Source: Narthecium ossifragum (lineage: Eukaryota; Streptophyta; Magnoliopsida; Dioscoreales; Nartheciaceae). Taken from it: a DNA stretch of 64,000 nucleotides. Below, one piece after another: positions 32,393 through 43,444 of this stretch. The notes below the pieces were generated by a model. That model saw only the letters and a program-made list of their open reading frames with translations. It was not told the origin of the DNA and did not search any database. The stretch's first letter is position 1; the number at the start of each line of letters is the position of its first letter. Position numbers and translations under genes: made by a program. The stretch lies in contig OY986969.1 in assembly GCA_963920575.1 (NCBI GenBank), positions 6,086,001 through 6,150,000 of the forward strand, read 5' to 3'.

Positions 32393-35189
32393 AGAGTAGG
32401 GTCGAAAACAACAAACAAAAATAAAGCATACCTGCACAAGACAAGAATGTTAGCAAGCTCACAACCTGAGCGACCTCACAAACAAAGAACACCAACGCCC
32501 ACAATAGGTGATACACTCCGGGTTAGGAACCACTTGGGACACTCTGCACATGCGCCTTCAGCGCTCCCAAGTCACCCCCACAACACCTCGGCACCACAAG
32601 AGGACTAAAGCTGACGGAACCGTCTTCTCTCTCGAGACTGACCTCTCCTGCCAAGAATCTGAACTTGTCGCTCTCCTGTGCTTTACACCAGGCCCATGCT
32701 CACATCATCGAGTCTGGCTGTGTACGACGAAATCGAACGATGTATCCTCGGCAACTCTACCGCCAAAACTGACTATTGCGTGGACCATCCTTAAGAGCAC
32801 TCTGTCGTCAATTGCAAACTCAAACGACGGTCACATCTTATATATGCACCTCTTCTGTCAAAATTGACCTGATCTGTGTTGGTTTTCTGAAGATTGGGTG
32901 ATGATGTCTGAGTCGGTGGATGAAGCCTCTGCAAGCTATGGCCAATAAGCTGGAAATCAACATGGGATGTCGTATTATGCCTCAAACGGTGCAATGCCAA
33001 TGCTGAACTGTTAACTGTTGTAGTAAGCGAACTCCACCATGGAATGTGATCTTGTCAGCTGATATCTGCATCAACAATACACGCTTCATCTGAGATCTGC
33101 ATCGTCCTCTCTGACCGTCTCTCTATCAGTAGGTGAGATATTGTGCAGAAATTTAACAAAGTGATCATGGGCTTTTGAGAATTGCACTAAAGCCTGCCCG
33201 TGAATCTAGAATCGCGACCTGACATGATGGAAGCTGAAACATCATGCAACATGTTCACCTCTCTGACATGAGACCTGCTAAACTGCTATGCAGTATCTGT
33301 ACTCATAGACAATATATGTGCTGATTTGGCTAATCAGGCTATAATGACCCAAATCATATAAAGTCCTCTCAGCATCCTTTATATGATGATAATGAAGTCC
33401 GTCATGCTATAATATCCACTCTGACACTGGAAAGGGCCGTAACAAGTCTGTTATCTGTTGACATTCCGCCTCCACCTCCTGACAGGTGAGGTTATAAGGA
33501 ACGAACTCTGCGTCTGACCTCTGCATTTGGTGCCAACTAAGTTGATGATGAAGTCCATGACATATCTCCGTGCCTCCTGGATGAACATTAATAAGGAAGG
33601 GGTCAATCTCACTCACGATGCCCTCGCACAGTTTTCAAACCTCTAGAGCACAATCAACTGTCTGCGGATGCCACCAGAAATCTCTGTAAGCTCGGTGTCG
33701 TCGTCGCTCCATGTCATCTTGAGTCTTTGTTTGATCTGTAATAATCTCTTTGGGGACTGTCTGATGACGTCTGGAATGGTAGGTGATGTCTTGACAACCT
33801 CTGTCGAGCAATCGAAAGACGGCACAAATGGACATACTACACCTCGAATGGCACCGCATCGGTCTGGACTGAAATGCTGACAACCTCTGAGTGGTAAGGA
33901 GTGATGTCTGAACTGGATAACTGCCTCCACCTCCACCACTGACAGGTTGTCACTGCCCCTAAAGTTGTTCTAATTTCTTTGGCCCATCTCTTCGAGGTAA
34001 GAACTACGGCATTAGCCTAAACTGAAAGGTGATACACTCGAAAGGTCGAGACCTTTCTAGCAACTACCAGTTGCTATCACCCTTAAAGGCACTGACGTAG
34101 TGACTTTTAAGACTAGAGCTCCGATCTCCTGGTCAAAGGTCCGCAGTCCTGGCGATATGTCTACTGAATTTCGAATACCAACTTTGATATTTGTTGTCGC
34201 ACATCTGCCTCGAGCTCAGCTACGTCAACTAATCTACCCGCCATTGACACAATCCGTATCTGGTTGTAGCTAGTACGAAATCCGACCTACGGGAAGGTCA
34301 GCGAAACTCTGAGCTGACAAGCATCTCGTCGATGCACAGCAACAAGTATGTACTCCTCGGAGAGCAAAAGGCTCAGGGACGGTCTGCTGATGTGACTACT
34401 GAAGTTGCTGAGATGGCGGAAACTGATGTACTCGGTCCAGCTGCTCATAGTCTGGAAGAGCGAACACACGTCCCCGACGGTCGCCTCTACCCCAACTACA
34501 GCCCGGCCTACTCGGCCCTGTGGTCTCTGTGACGCGCTCACTGAAGACACTGGTTGAATTACCCCGAACGAACCTCGAGTCCAAACTCGGCAATCCTGCG
34601 AAGGTGGAAAATCCTGGAAGCTCCTCAAAAGGACGGCTGCACAAACAATACGAGGGAAACCTGCTCTCCCGAGCACCCTCAAAAAACAAAAGGGGAGGAG
34701 ATAACCATAGACTGGTGAACAACCCCAGCTCTCGGCAACCAGAAGGCCCGCCAACCCGTGACCTTCAACGAGAGCAAAACAACGCCGTCAGGTGTACCCG
34801 CGACACCTTCCCACGGCCAAAAAGCACAACTCGGCGCGTGACCAACCGATGCAACCGAGAAAGCCGTCGAACCCCAACATGCACCACACGTGGGCAACGG
34901 ATACCTAGAGGTCCCCAACCTCTAGGAAACGCCCCGACAAGAGCAACCAACCCGAGCTCTTGTCCCAATCGGTGGCTACACCCAAAGCCACACCCGACTC
35001 CAGTCCCAAGCCAACACGGCTGCACGAGGACGAGTCATAGGGGGGAAACACCCAACACCACAAGAAAACCATGTGCCGCAAGACACTCCGAAAGCTGAAA
35101 TCTGAAAGAAGACGGCTCTGAAATGGGCTGCTGTTGAAGCTGCTCTATGCCAAGAAGTGCGTGAAACTCTGGTATGACTGGTCGCTACC
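32393..35189 (-). pseudogene. Tekay-like internal region: gag-protease, RNase H, integrase remnants
   Basis: Heavily decayed minus-strand coding region with no long frame. From right to left: 34287-34760, the end of gag or start of protease (GRVFAL motif, Gly/Arg-rich context); 33635-33940, RNase H-like (AVIQFRHH, then a decayed linker); 33407-33620, the integrase zinc-finger and linker (NLTCQEVEAECQQITDLLRP then PVSEW), matching the chromovirus CQ-VKAEHQ-PAGLLQPLP-PEW block. The integrase core and any chromodomain at 32393-33400 cannot be read with confidence. Element C interrupts it at 35190. Confidence 0.68.
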
Positions 35190-37114
35190 TGACTCACCTT
35201 GAAATGCGTCGTTAATTATCTCAAAGGCGGACAAAACAAAATACCGAACTATTACTTAACTACAACGTAGGTAGTAGGAGTACGGGTCGAGTCCACAGGG
35301 AATTTGATGGTTGAATTACAAAGATGATCTCTACAAGAGTTGTATAAAATTTGAATGGTTTTGATTAACTAGTTAACTAAAGTATTTTAAAAACAAGTAA
35401 AGAAGGTTGTTTATTAGGATAAAGGTCCTAGGGGATTTTGATCCGAATTAGGGTCTAAGGATGTTCTCTATAAATCAAGATGCATGACTTCTAAATGAGA
35501 TGGTCAAAATAAGAGATCGACGAGCATAGGATTAGTATCGCTCGTCGCTAATGAGATGTCGGGTTAGGATCAACTCATCGCATTTAGCACAAGGGTAGGA
35601 TCCAGGATCAAGGCTTTAATTCGATCATGGCTCAACAATGGCCGGCTAGGGTCCTATTGTTGGCAACAATGGCCGGCTTAGGGTCCTATTGTTAATTAGA
35701 GATCTAGGCTTTGCATGAATAAGAATGCTAGATAGGGTAGAATGAGGCTTGGATGGTTCTAGCACCCAAGTAGTGGATAGGATAGCTATGGCTTGGGTGG
35801 TTCTAGCACCTCAAGATCATAGCTTACCTTGGGTGGTTCTAGCACCTCAAGATCCTATCCCTAGATCAAGGAGAATTGGCCATGGTTCTAGCATGGACCT
35901 CTCTTTGAGACATTACATCAAACACCTATCAAACATCTATTTCACAAGTAATTACATATAAGAATTTATCATGAAACCATTCGATTATTTAATTCCTTAA
36001 TGAATTATGATTCAAACCCTAGAATTAGGCATGATTCTAATATGACTTCTTCTTTGGGGAAATGAATCAAAGACTAAACAAGCATGTAATCTCTCTACAT
36101 ACACTTGTAAGAAATAAAGCATTCATTGAAGAAAACTAAGAATTACATGTGAATTCATACAAAATCCATCATCACAAGAGTCATTACATGGAGAATTATA
36201 AAGAAATCAAAGATCTAACCCTAAGACATCACAAAATTCCCAAGGAAGAGGGATTTAGCTACTCATCTTAGGTAGGATCTCCATGGAAGATGAGGCTTTA
36301 CCCATCTTCTCCATCAAAATCCAACCCTTGAAGCACTCAATCTCTCTCTCACACTAAGGGGAAAGAAGGCTGGACAAAGGAGGGAACAAGAGTGGAGAAA
36401 ATATCCTAAAATTAGAGCCAAAACCCCTATTTATAGGCCCCAAGTCGTGGACCCTCGGATTAGATCCGAGCCGTCCATTTTTAACCATCAGCGATCTTGG
36501 ATCGATCCGAAATAGGTTTGGATCGATCCAAGATGTCAAAATCTGGGTTTCGATCAACTTGGATCGATCCAATATGGGTCTGGATCGATCCAATATGGGT
36601 CTGGGAATCATAGCTCTCTGGAAAGGGTTTTGGATCGATCCATACTGGTTCAGATCGATCCGAATATGTTTGGATCGATCCAGACTGGTTTTGGATCGAT
36701 CCGATGTGTAAAAACTGCAAAACTGGTCCCTGAAAAGGGTTTTGGATCGATCCAAACTAGTTTGGATCGATCCAGAATATGTTTGGATCGATCCAGACTG
36801 GGTTGGATCGATCCAAATATTCTGGATTCATCCAGACTGGGTCTGGATCAAGTCTGGATCAATCCAGACTGGGTCTGGATCAATTCTGGACCCATCCAGA
36901 CTGGGTCTGGTATGGATTCAATTCAGACTGGGTCTGGTTCAATCCGAATATGGCAGATTTTGTGCAATTTATGTCTTTTAAGCCCGGAATCGATTCAACT
37001 CTCTTTGGAAACTCTTGTACTTGAAATAACATGAAAAGATATTAGAAATGCATTGCTTGAGAGCTAACAAAGCCAAGTTAAATGGGTGAATTATGCATAT
37101 TTTGTGACTCATCA
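35190..37114 (-). repeat. Element C 3' LTR, 1925 bp
   Basis: Minus strand: starts TGATGAGTCACAAAATATGC and ends AAGGTGAGTCA. The palindrome array at 36493-36825 has about 12 TTGGATCGATCCRR units. The CTCGGATTAGATC box (reverse of GATCTAATCCGAG) is at 36454-36466 and the TATA box at 36427-36436. Near the U5 end CTGTGGACTCGACCC parallels element A. Short plus and minus frames over 36350-37034 are array artefacts. Confidence 0.88.
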
Positions 37115-37136
37115 CACCCCCCAACTTGAACTTTGC
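37115..37136 (-). other. Element C 3' polypurine tract
   Basis: Minus strand AAAGTTCAAGTTGGGGGGTG directly before the LTR, with GAGGACTAGC upstream as in element A. Confidence 0.85.
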
Positions 37137-38699
37137 TAGTCCTCGAGCAAAGCAAAAAGACAAATAAAATCTAACTAGCCACTTTCGTAAGACTCACGAT
37201 TGCACTTAGCATGTACAACAAGCCGTTAAACCCCTAGATTTACCCTAGAGGACGAGTGTTGTCTCGTGAGGGTTTACAGTGATGATACCCACAAACATCT
37301 CATTTACAATCGAAATGTCAAGAAACAATACATCAATTCATATGTGATCTAGATTTACTCCAATGTCAAATAATAGAATCATGTGCATAATGATATCCTT
37401 CAAATCACACAAATATAAGAAATATGCTAATCAAGCTATGGTTATTACCCTTCAAGGACTTTAAAGCACTTAGTACAATTATAGTATAGTCAATGAATCC
37501 AAGTGTAAGATGTTACCGCACACGTATTTGGGGTTTTCAAAATCAACCAAGTAAGGCCCAATCCGGCTTAGTCATCTCAAGTATTTCACATGTTTGCTAA
37601 AATGTAACATGGTTACTCTTTATACTTTTCTTACTTAGTGTGCGATCATGCAATGTTATAATTCATTAAGCTTTCTTCTAGGTCCTTGTAACGAGCTTTG
37701 GGTCAATGACTCCCAAACCAAATGGCTTTAGGGCATTGGGTGATAAAGCACCCCTCGGACTTAATTGCTCGAACCCAAAAGGCTACGAATTATAACTAGT
37801 CAACACACATATTTTTTTTATTTTTCTCTTATATTTTTTTCATTGGTGTGCGACCGTGCAATGTCATAATCCCTTAAGCTTTCTTCTAGGCCCTTGTAAC
37901 GAGCTTTGGGTCAATGGCTCCCAAACCAAATGGTCTTAGGGCATTGGGTGATAAAGCACCCCTCGGACTTAATTGCTCGAACCTAGAAGGCTACGAATTA
38001 TAACTAGTCACGACACATATTTTTTTCATTCCTAAGCTGTTTGACGCGAACAATACACGTTGTTACGCACATTGCCCGGTTACTAAGCTTTCGGATTTCC
38101 CTACATGAGCATTGCCATTTTTGATTAAGCAAAACATGTTTCCTACCTTCGACTTCTTAATCCTTCAAGGTACCAAACTCAAATTGACTAATCAACCCCT
38201 CATAAGTGTGCGAATATAAAATGATGATGAATTACTCAACCAACTTTAACATGTATCAAGCGGGTTAAAGTAGATGAACAATAATATCCAAATCATGATT
38301 AACAAATCCTTATAACTATGTGAAGTTTCGAATATATCATACCACAATCATTAATAAAGGGTAATTGAGTTGAATGTTTCACATAATCATTAATGCAAGT
38401 ATCTTTCATTTCAAGTGTAAATAAAAAAATGGTTATCATGCATGTAATGCATACCCCCCAACTTAAACGGGATTGTCCTCAAGCACGATTGAAGGGTAAG
38501 GGAAAGAGATAACCTGGATTGTTGTTTGAGAACCGTATAAGACGTTCAACCTTGCAAAGCAAATTGCACATATGTGAAGCATAGGATTAATGAACAAAAC
38601 TAGAGAAATGAAGTGAATAAAGATTGAGGGTTGAGTTGAAGATAGGATAAGATTGTAGAGGATCGTTGGCTTGGTTCAATATCATATGTGATACTTTTA
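37137..38699 (-). other. Element C 3' non-coding region with tandem pair and internal PPT copy
   Basis: A unit of about 210 bp is repeated at about 37640-37810 and 37852-38025 (GCAATGT, AAGCTTTCTTCTAGG, GGGCATTGGGTGATAAAGCA, GGCTACGAATTATAACTAGT). At 38453-38490, on the minus strand, CTTGAGGACAATCCCG then TTTAAGTTGGGGGGTATG copies the PPT. Both match the homologous positions of element A (15428-16200). No ORF. Confidence 0.78.
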
Positions 38700-38770
38700 A
38701 CATATCCACCACAAATATAACGTTTCTTCTCCGGCGTCTTCTTGGCTGCAAGCTTCTTCTTTGGCCTCAT
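38700..38770 (-). pseudogene. Element C ORF2 start, remnant
   Basis: From 38770 the minus strand reads MRPKKKLAAKKTPEKKRY, a basic start like that of element A ORF2 (MVRKHTAAIKKAAGKGK). It then runs straight into 3' non-coding sequence, so the body of ORF2 is deleted. A C/T-rich leader lies at 38771-38935, as in element A. Confidence 0.5.
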
Positions 38771-38959
38771 GGAAGCTAGGATGACGGGTGGATGTGTGGT
38801 GGAGAGTCACTGGTGGTTAAGAACGTTAGTAACGCTCCCGCCGCCTGAGCAATCGCCGGAGATGGGAGAGAGGAGAGGAGAGACGGGAGAGAGTTCGGAG
38901 AAGAAGATGGGCGAGAAATGCCCTAACTGACGCACTAAAGCCCTTTAAGTGTGTTTTCA

Positions 38960-39390
38960 GTGGAATTGGGATCGATCCAATAAGGACTTGGATCGATCCC
39001 AAACACGTGTCATGATCGTAGATGGTAACTTGAGTGACGTGGCAAGGATCTGGATCGATCCCAATTAGACAAGGATCGATCCACACGGTGACAGAATGGC
39101 CCTTTTTTTAGGTCATGTTGGATCGATCCAAACAAGGATTTGTATCGATCCGAACACACGGTTCCGGATCGATCCAGGACAATTGGGATCGATCCAAATT
39201 GTCCCACCAAGTATTGTGCTTATTGAAAGATAAATGTGGATCGATCCAAATTAAATGTGGATCGATCCTACCAGTGACAGAACGTATGTCCTGGAAGACC
39301 GTTTTGGATCGATCCATTAAGGATTTGGATCGATCCAACATGTGTTTGTGGATCGATCCCAAGTAAATATGGATCGATCCACCCTGGAGC
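38960..39390 (-). promoter_or_regulatory. Element C internal GATCGATCC array
   Basis: About 14 GGATCGATCC units in 430 bp between the gag-protease tail and the ORF2 start, the same place as the array at 12597-13020 in element A. Flanks are of the element C type (TTGGATCGATCCAA), matching its own LTR array and not that of element A. Promoter role for ORF2 is inferred; no clear TATA box was found. Confidence 0.5.
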
Positions 39391-39681
39391 ACGAATTTTA
39401 AAGCAACCTAAAAATTGTATAAAAATACAAGATTTCACTCCAAAATGAATTCTAACTTCTATTTCACCTCAATTCTCAATCATTCATGAATATCAGATCA
39501 TTATAATCACAATTATAACTCACACATGCATTGACTCAAGATCAAACATATATCCAATTTATACTCAAACAACAATGAAATTTACAGAATTAAAACCACT
39601 ACAACACAAGAACAAACAATCAATCATACAAAGAAAAAATGAACTATGCATGCATTCAATCAAACATATGACAACAAGCAA

Positions 39682-40932
39682 TTATGCAAGTAATAAAGGT
39701 TGGGTTGCCTCCCAACAAGCGCTACGTTTAACGTCTTTAGCTAGACTCAATACAAGCTTATGAGATGCTCTATCTAATTGATAGAAACATCTACAAAGTC
39801 TTGATAAAAGCCATCTCCGGATGGTTTTACTCACGTGCCAATGATCATATAAAATATTTATCAAAACAAACCATTGTAACATTTTTCCAATGTTGGCACG
39901 AGATAAGTCAAAATCTCGATCAAAGGAGATATTTGGTCCAAAGAGTTTATGCAATATCAAAAAAAATGGCTTGAGATTCAAAATTGGAGGTGACATTGTA
40001 GTGTGCAATGTTGGAATGGAAATTGTAGTAGATGAGCACTCCCATTGATGCCTCCACCATGGGATTACACAAAAATTGTCTAAATTATTATGCTCATCAA
40101 AAACGGGTAAAATCCCATTCAATCCTTTACAAGCATCCAATGCCGGTAAAATATCAAGGCACATCTTATCATCATCATTGTCATGAGTAACTAACACATC
40201 ATCGTGCATCAAGATACTATTTTCGAGTAAACGTTCATTAAGATTTGTAGTGTCCTCATATAAGACTTCATCAACCGGCAAATCGATATCATACAAATCC
40301 TCATTAAGATTAGGCATTCCTTCGTAAAAAACTTCATTATCCGACAAAGCAATATTATGACAAAAAGGAGACATCAAATCATGCACGCATTCACCAATCC
40401 ATTTATTATCTTGATCATGAAAAATCGAAGGCTCCGGCTCATTTACAAAAATATCAAAGGCCGGTAAAAGATTATCTAAACTATTAACAACCGGCAAAGC
40501 CTTTTCACACACCTCATTATTATATGCATTACTATCATTGGAAATATAACCATCACAAACATTGTCATTAAAAGCAATAGGCATTAGCTCATTCATACAT
40601 CCATCAACATCATCATAATATGAATCAATCGAGGAAGCTATTTGTCCAACTTGGATTTCTAGATTGGCTAATGATTGTGAGTGTGAATGTATAAGTTGGC
40701 TTTGTTCTTCAAAAGTTTCAAATGCCTTAAGTAATCTTTCCATCAAAACCGGATCTCTTTGTGCTTGTGGTGGAGGGGAAAGGGGTGGCTCATACCAATG
40801 ATAAGGCTGAGAAGGATGCGTCGGTGGAAACATAGGTGCACAATCATAGGTTGGTGTGCTATAGGGTTGAGAAGGATGCGTCGGTGGAAACATAGGTGCA
40901 CAATCACAGCTTACCTTGGGTGGTTCTAGCAC
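39682..40932 (-). pseudogene. Element C gag C-terminus plus protease-tail fusion ORF
   Basis: 416-residue open frame whose first nine codons (MLEPPKVSC) lie in LTR sequence. It then has two copies of DCAPMFPPTHPSQPY, a gag C-terminal helix (LANLEIQVGQIASS) and an acidic region (NEDLYDIDLPVDEVLYED, NLNERLLEN) like the tail in element A. It ends with a basic Trp/Arg stretch (RRWLLSRLCRC) and the GGGAGGCAACCCA motif. Gag core, zinc knuckle and protease active site are missing. The GGGAGGCAACCCA motif lies at 39701-39730, overlapping its end. The open frame probably reflects youth and not function. Confidence 0.75.
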
Positions 40933-42202
40933 CTCAAGATCCTATCCCTAGATCAAGGAGAATTGGTCATGGTTCTAGCATGGACCTCTCTTTGAGACAT
41001 TACATCAAACACCTATCAAACATCTATTTCACAAGTAATTACATATAAGAATTTATCATGAAACCATTCGATTATTTAATTCCTCAATGAATTATGATTC
41101 AAACCCTAGAATTAGGCATGATTCTAATATGACTTCTTCTTTGGGGAAATGAATCAAAGACTAAACAAGCATGTAATCTCTCTACATACACTTGTAAGAA
41201 ATAAAGCATTCATTGAAGAAAACTAAGAATTACATGTGAATTCATAAAAAATCCATCATCACAAGAGTCATTGCATGGAGAATTATAAAGAAATCAAAGA
41301 TTTAACCCTAAGACATCACAAAATTCCCAAGGAAGAGGGATTTAGCTACTCATCTTAGGTAGGATCTCCATGGAAGATGAGGCTTTACCCATCTTCTCCA
41401 TCAAAATCCAACCCTTGAAGCACTCAATCTCTCTCTCACACTAAGGGGAAAGAAGGCTGGAGAAAGGAGGGAACAAGAGTGGAGAAAAGATCCTAAAATT
41501 AGAGCCAAAACCCCTATTTATAGGCCCCAAGTCGTGGACCCTCGGATTAGATCCGAGCCGTCCATTTTTAACCATCAGCGATCTTGGATCGATCCGAAAT
41601 AGGTTTGGATCGATCCAAGATGTCAAAATCTAGGTTTCGATCAACTTGGATCGATCCAATATGGGTCTGGATCGATCCAATATGGGTCTGGGAATCATGG
41701 CTCTCTGGAAAGGGTTTTGGATCGATCCAGACTGGTTCAGATCGATCCGAATATGTTTGGATTGATCCATACTGGTTTTGGATCGATCCGGACTGGTTTT
41801 GGATCGATCCGATGTGTAAAAACTGCAAAACTGGTCCCTGGAAAGGGTTTTGGATCGATCCAGAATATGTTTGGATCGATCCAGACTGGGTTGGATCGAT
41901 CCAAATATTCTGGATTCATCCAGACCGGGTCTGGATCAAGTCTGGATCAATCTAGACTGGGTCTGGATCAATTCTGGACCCATCCAGACTGGGTCTGGTC
42001 TGGATTCAATTCAGACTGGGTCTGGTTCAATCCGAATATGGCAGATTTTGTGCAATTTATGTCTTTTAAGCCCGGAATCGATTCAACTCTCTTTGGAAAC
42101 TCTTGTACCTGAAATAACATGAAAAGATATTAGAAATGCATTGCTTGAGAGCTAACAAAGCCAAGTTAAATGGGTGAATTATGCATATTTTGTGACTCAT
42201 CA
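40908..42202 (-). repeat. Element C 5' LTR, missing its 3' 630 bp
   Basis: Matches 35821-37114 of the 3' LTR, about 1295 bp with some 15-20 substitutions by eye. In the palindrome array (41585-41912) it has one extra unit and lacks another relative to its sister. The TATA box is at 41514-41523 and the GATCTAATCCGAG box at 41541-41553 (minus strand). Confidence 0.87.
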
Positions 42203-42207
42203 CTACC

Positions 42208-42755
42208 TCGTCTCCGGCAAGGCTCTATCTGGAATATGAATTCCCGCGTCTGCCACAGGTACCTGCCCCAGCTGAGGCATCAACCCACTGCTCTGCTCTA
42301 CGCCGTGCGTCACGCCTGACTGCTCTACGGTAAGCGTCTTGCGCCCCTCGCAACCAGCACCGTCGGCGGAAAGGCTCCCGACGGCTAGCACTCGAGCACC
42401 CTGCGGGTTCCCTCTTAGTCTGGCGGTCCAGGCTACCTCTCAAAGGACTGGCACGACACTGCTGCTGTCGCGGCTGTCGCTGATGCTGAAACCATTGCCT
42501 CCACCAACGGCTACCATGCTGTTCCCCAGAAGCAGGAACGACAACCCTGAAACTCACCACGACCACCGACCAACAGCCCGGTGTCAACCCTCAAGTCATC
42601 TGTCTCTGTATCCAGAGTACAGTCCAGGGCGTCCCCCGATGTCACTCCAGCATACAGAGCCAGGTGATCCAACCAACCCACGTGCTGCCACGCGATGCGA
42701 GTACCAAGAACAGAGGAAGGTACTCCCAACTACACCACCCTCCAAGGGTAGGTGA
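42208..42755 (-). pseudogene. Tekay-like gag N-terminal region, remnant
   Basis: Continuation of the Tekay-like internal region beyond element C. It is GC-rich with Gly/Arg-rich short frames and is probably the start of gag, but too decayed to prove. The element is truncated near 42755, where AT-rich sequence begins; no primer site or 5' LTR follows. Confidence 0.45.
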
Positions 42756-43099
42756 CAGAGAACAGTACGCTATTTATTTTTATTTTTTATTTAGTTATGG
42801 TAATTAGTAACATTTTTTTTATTTAATAATGATTGTTTTTAGCATTCTTTTTAGTTATTATATTACTTTCTGATGCTATTTAGTTTTTTATTACTTATTC
42901 ATGTTAATTTTTACGTTAATTGCTGATGTTACTTTCTATGTTAATTACTTACGATAATTTCTATATTAATTGATAAATGGTGTATTTTATATCAAAATTA
43001 ATTCAAATTGGTGGACAAATTAGAAAACTAGTATTTGTCCGTATTTGAAGGTGTTAAAAAAAAGTTTAAAAATTTTCATGAATTTCCTGTTGGAATGCT
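42756..43099. other. AT-rich spacer outside the MULE
   Basis: Very AT-rich (TTAGTTATTATATTAC-like words), no ORF. It ends with the left copy of the MULE target duplication. Confidence 0.5.
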
Positions 43100-43108
43100 A
43101 TCTGTTTT

Positions 43109-43215
43109 GGGATTTTAACAGTTTGATAGCCTCTAGTTTGCCTTATTACCCTATAGTTTTAGTAATCTACTTTAGTACCATTATCTTTCAAAACCAGGAC
43201 AAACGTCCAAACGGC
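43109..43215 (+). repeat. MULE left terminal inverted repeat
   Basis: Matches the right TIR: GGGATTTTAACAGTTTGATA, then CCTCTAGTTTGCCTTATTA, then more diverged sequence. The outer end abuts the 9-bp target duplication. Confidence 0.88.
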
Positions 43216-43444
43216 GTTAGCCCCCCTTATAGAATACCGCTCACGTGCGACGCATGATTTTATCTTAAGTCTGGGGTACCCTACTTGGAAGGCTATATGG
43301 TATGCTAAGCCAGAGGTAGGTCATGAGCTAACTGTTGAGGGGCTGAAGGAACTCATGACTGACAAGCATGTCATTGGGATGGTGTCTGTGTTTAGAGAGG
43401 AGGAGATTGACATCAATGAGATAGATGTCTATGTGGACCACCAT

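Larger units (their letters stand above)
35190..42202 (-). mobile_element. Element C: deleted non-autonomous relative of element A
   Basis: 7,013 bp, flanked by CTACC (35185-35189 and 42203-42207). It contains, in minus-strand order, a 3'-truncated 5' LTR, gag-protease tail coding, the GGGAGGCAACCCA motif, an internal palindrome array, the start of ORF2, the internal PPT copy, the tandem pair, the 3' PPT and a full 3' LTR. Gag domain, zinc knuckle, protease active site and primer site are lost in one deletion fusing LTR to coding sequence near 40907. No RT or integrase. Confidence 0.88.

Noticed and set aside
36354..37034. Overlapping reading frames on both strands full of DRS, GSIQ and WIDP units
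   Set aside because: They are translations of the GGATCGATCC array in the element C LTR; all frames of the repeat are open by chance. The same applies to 41441-42112 and 39010-39392.
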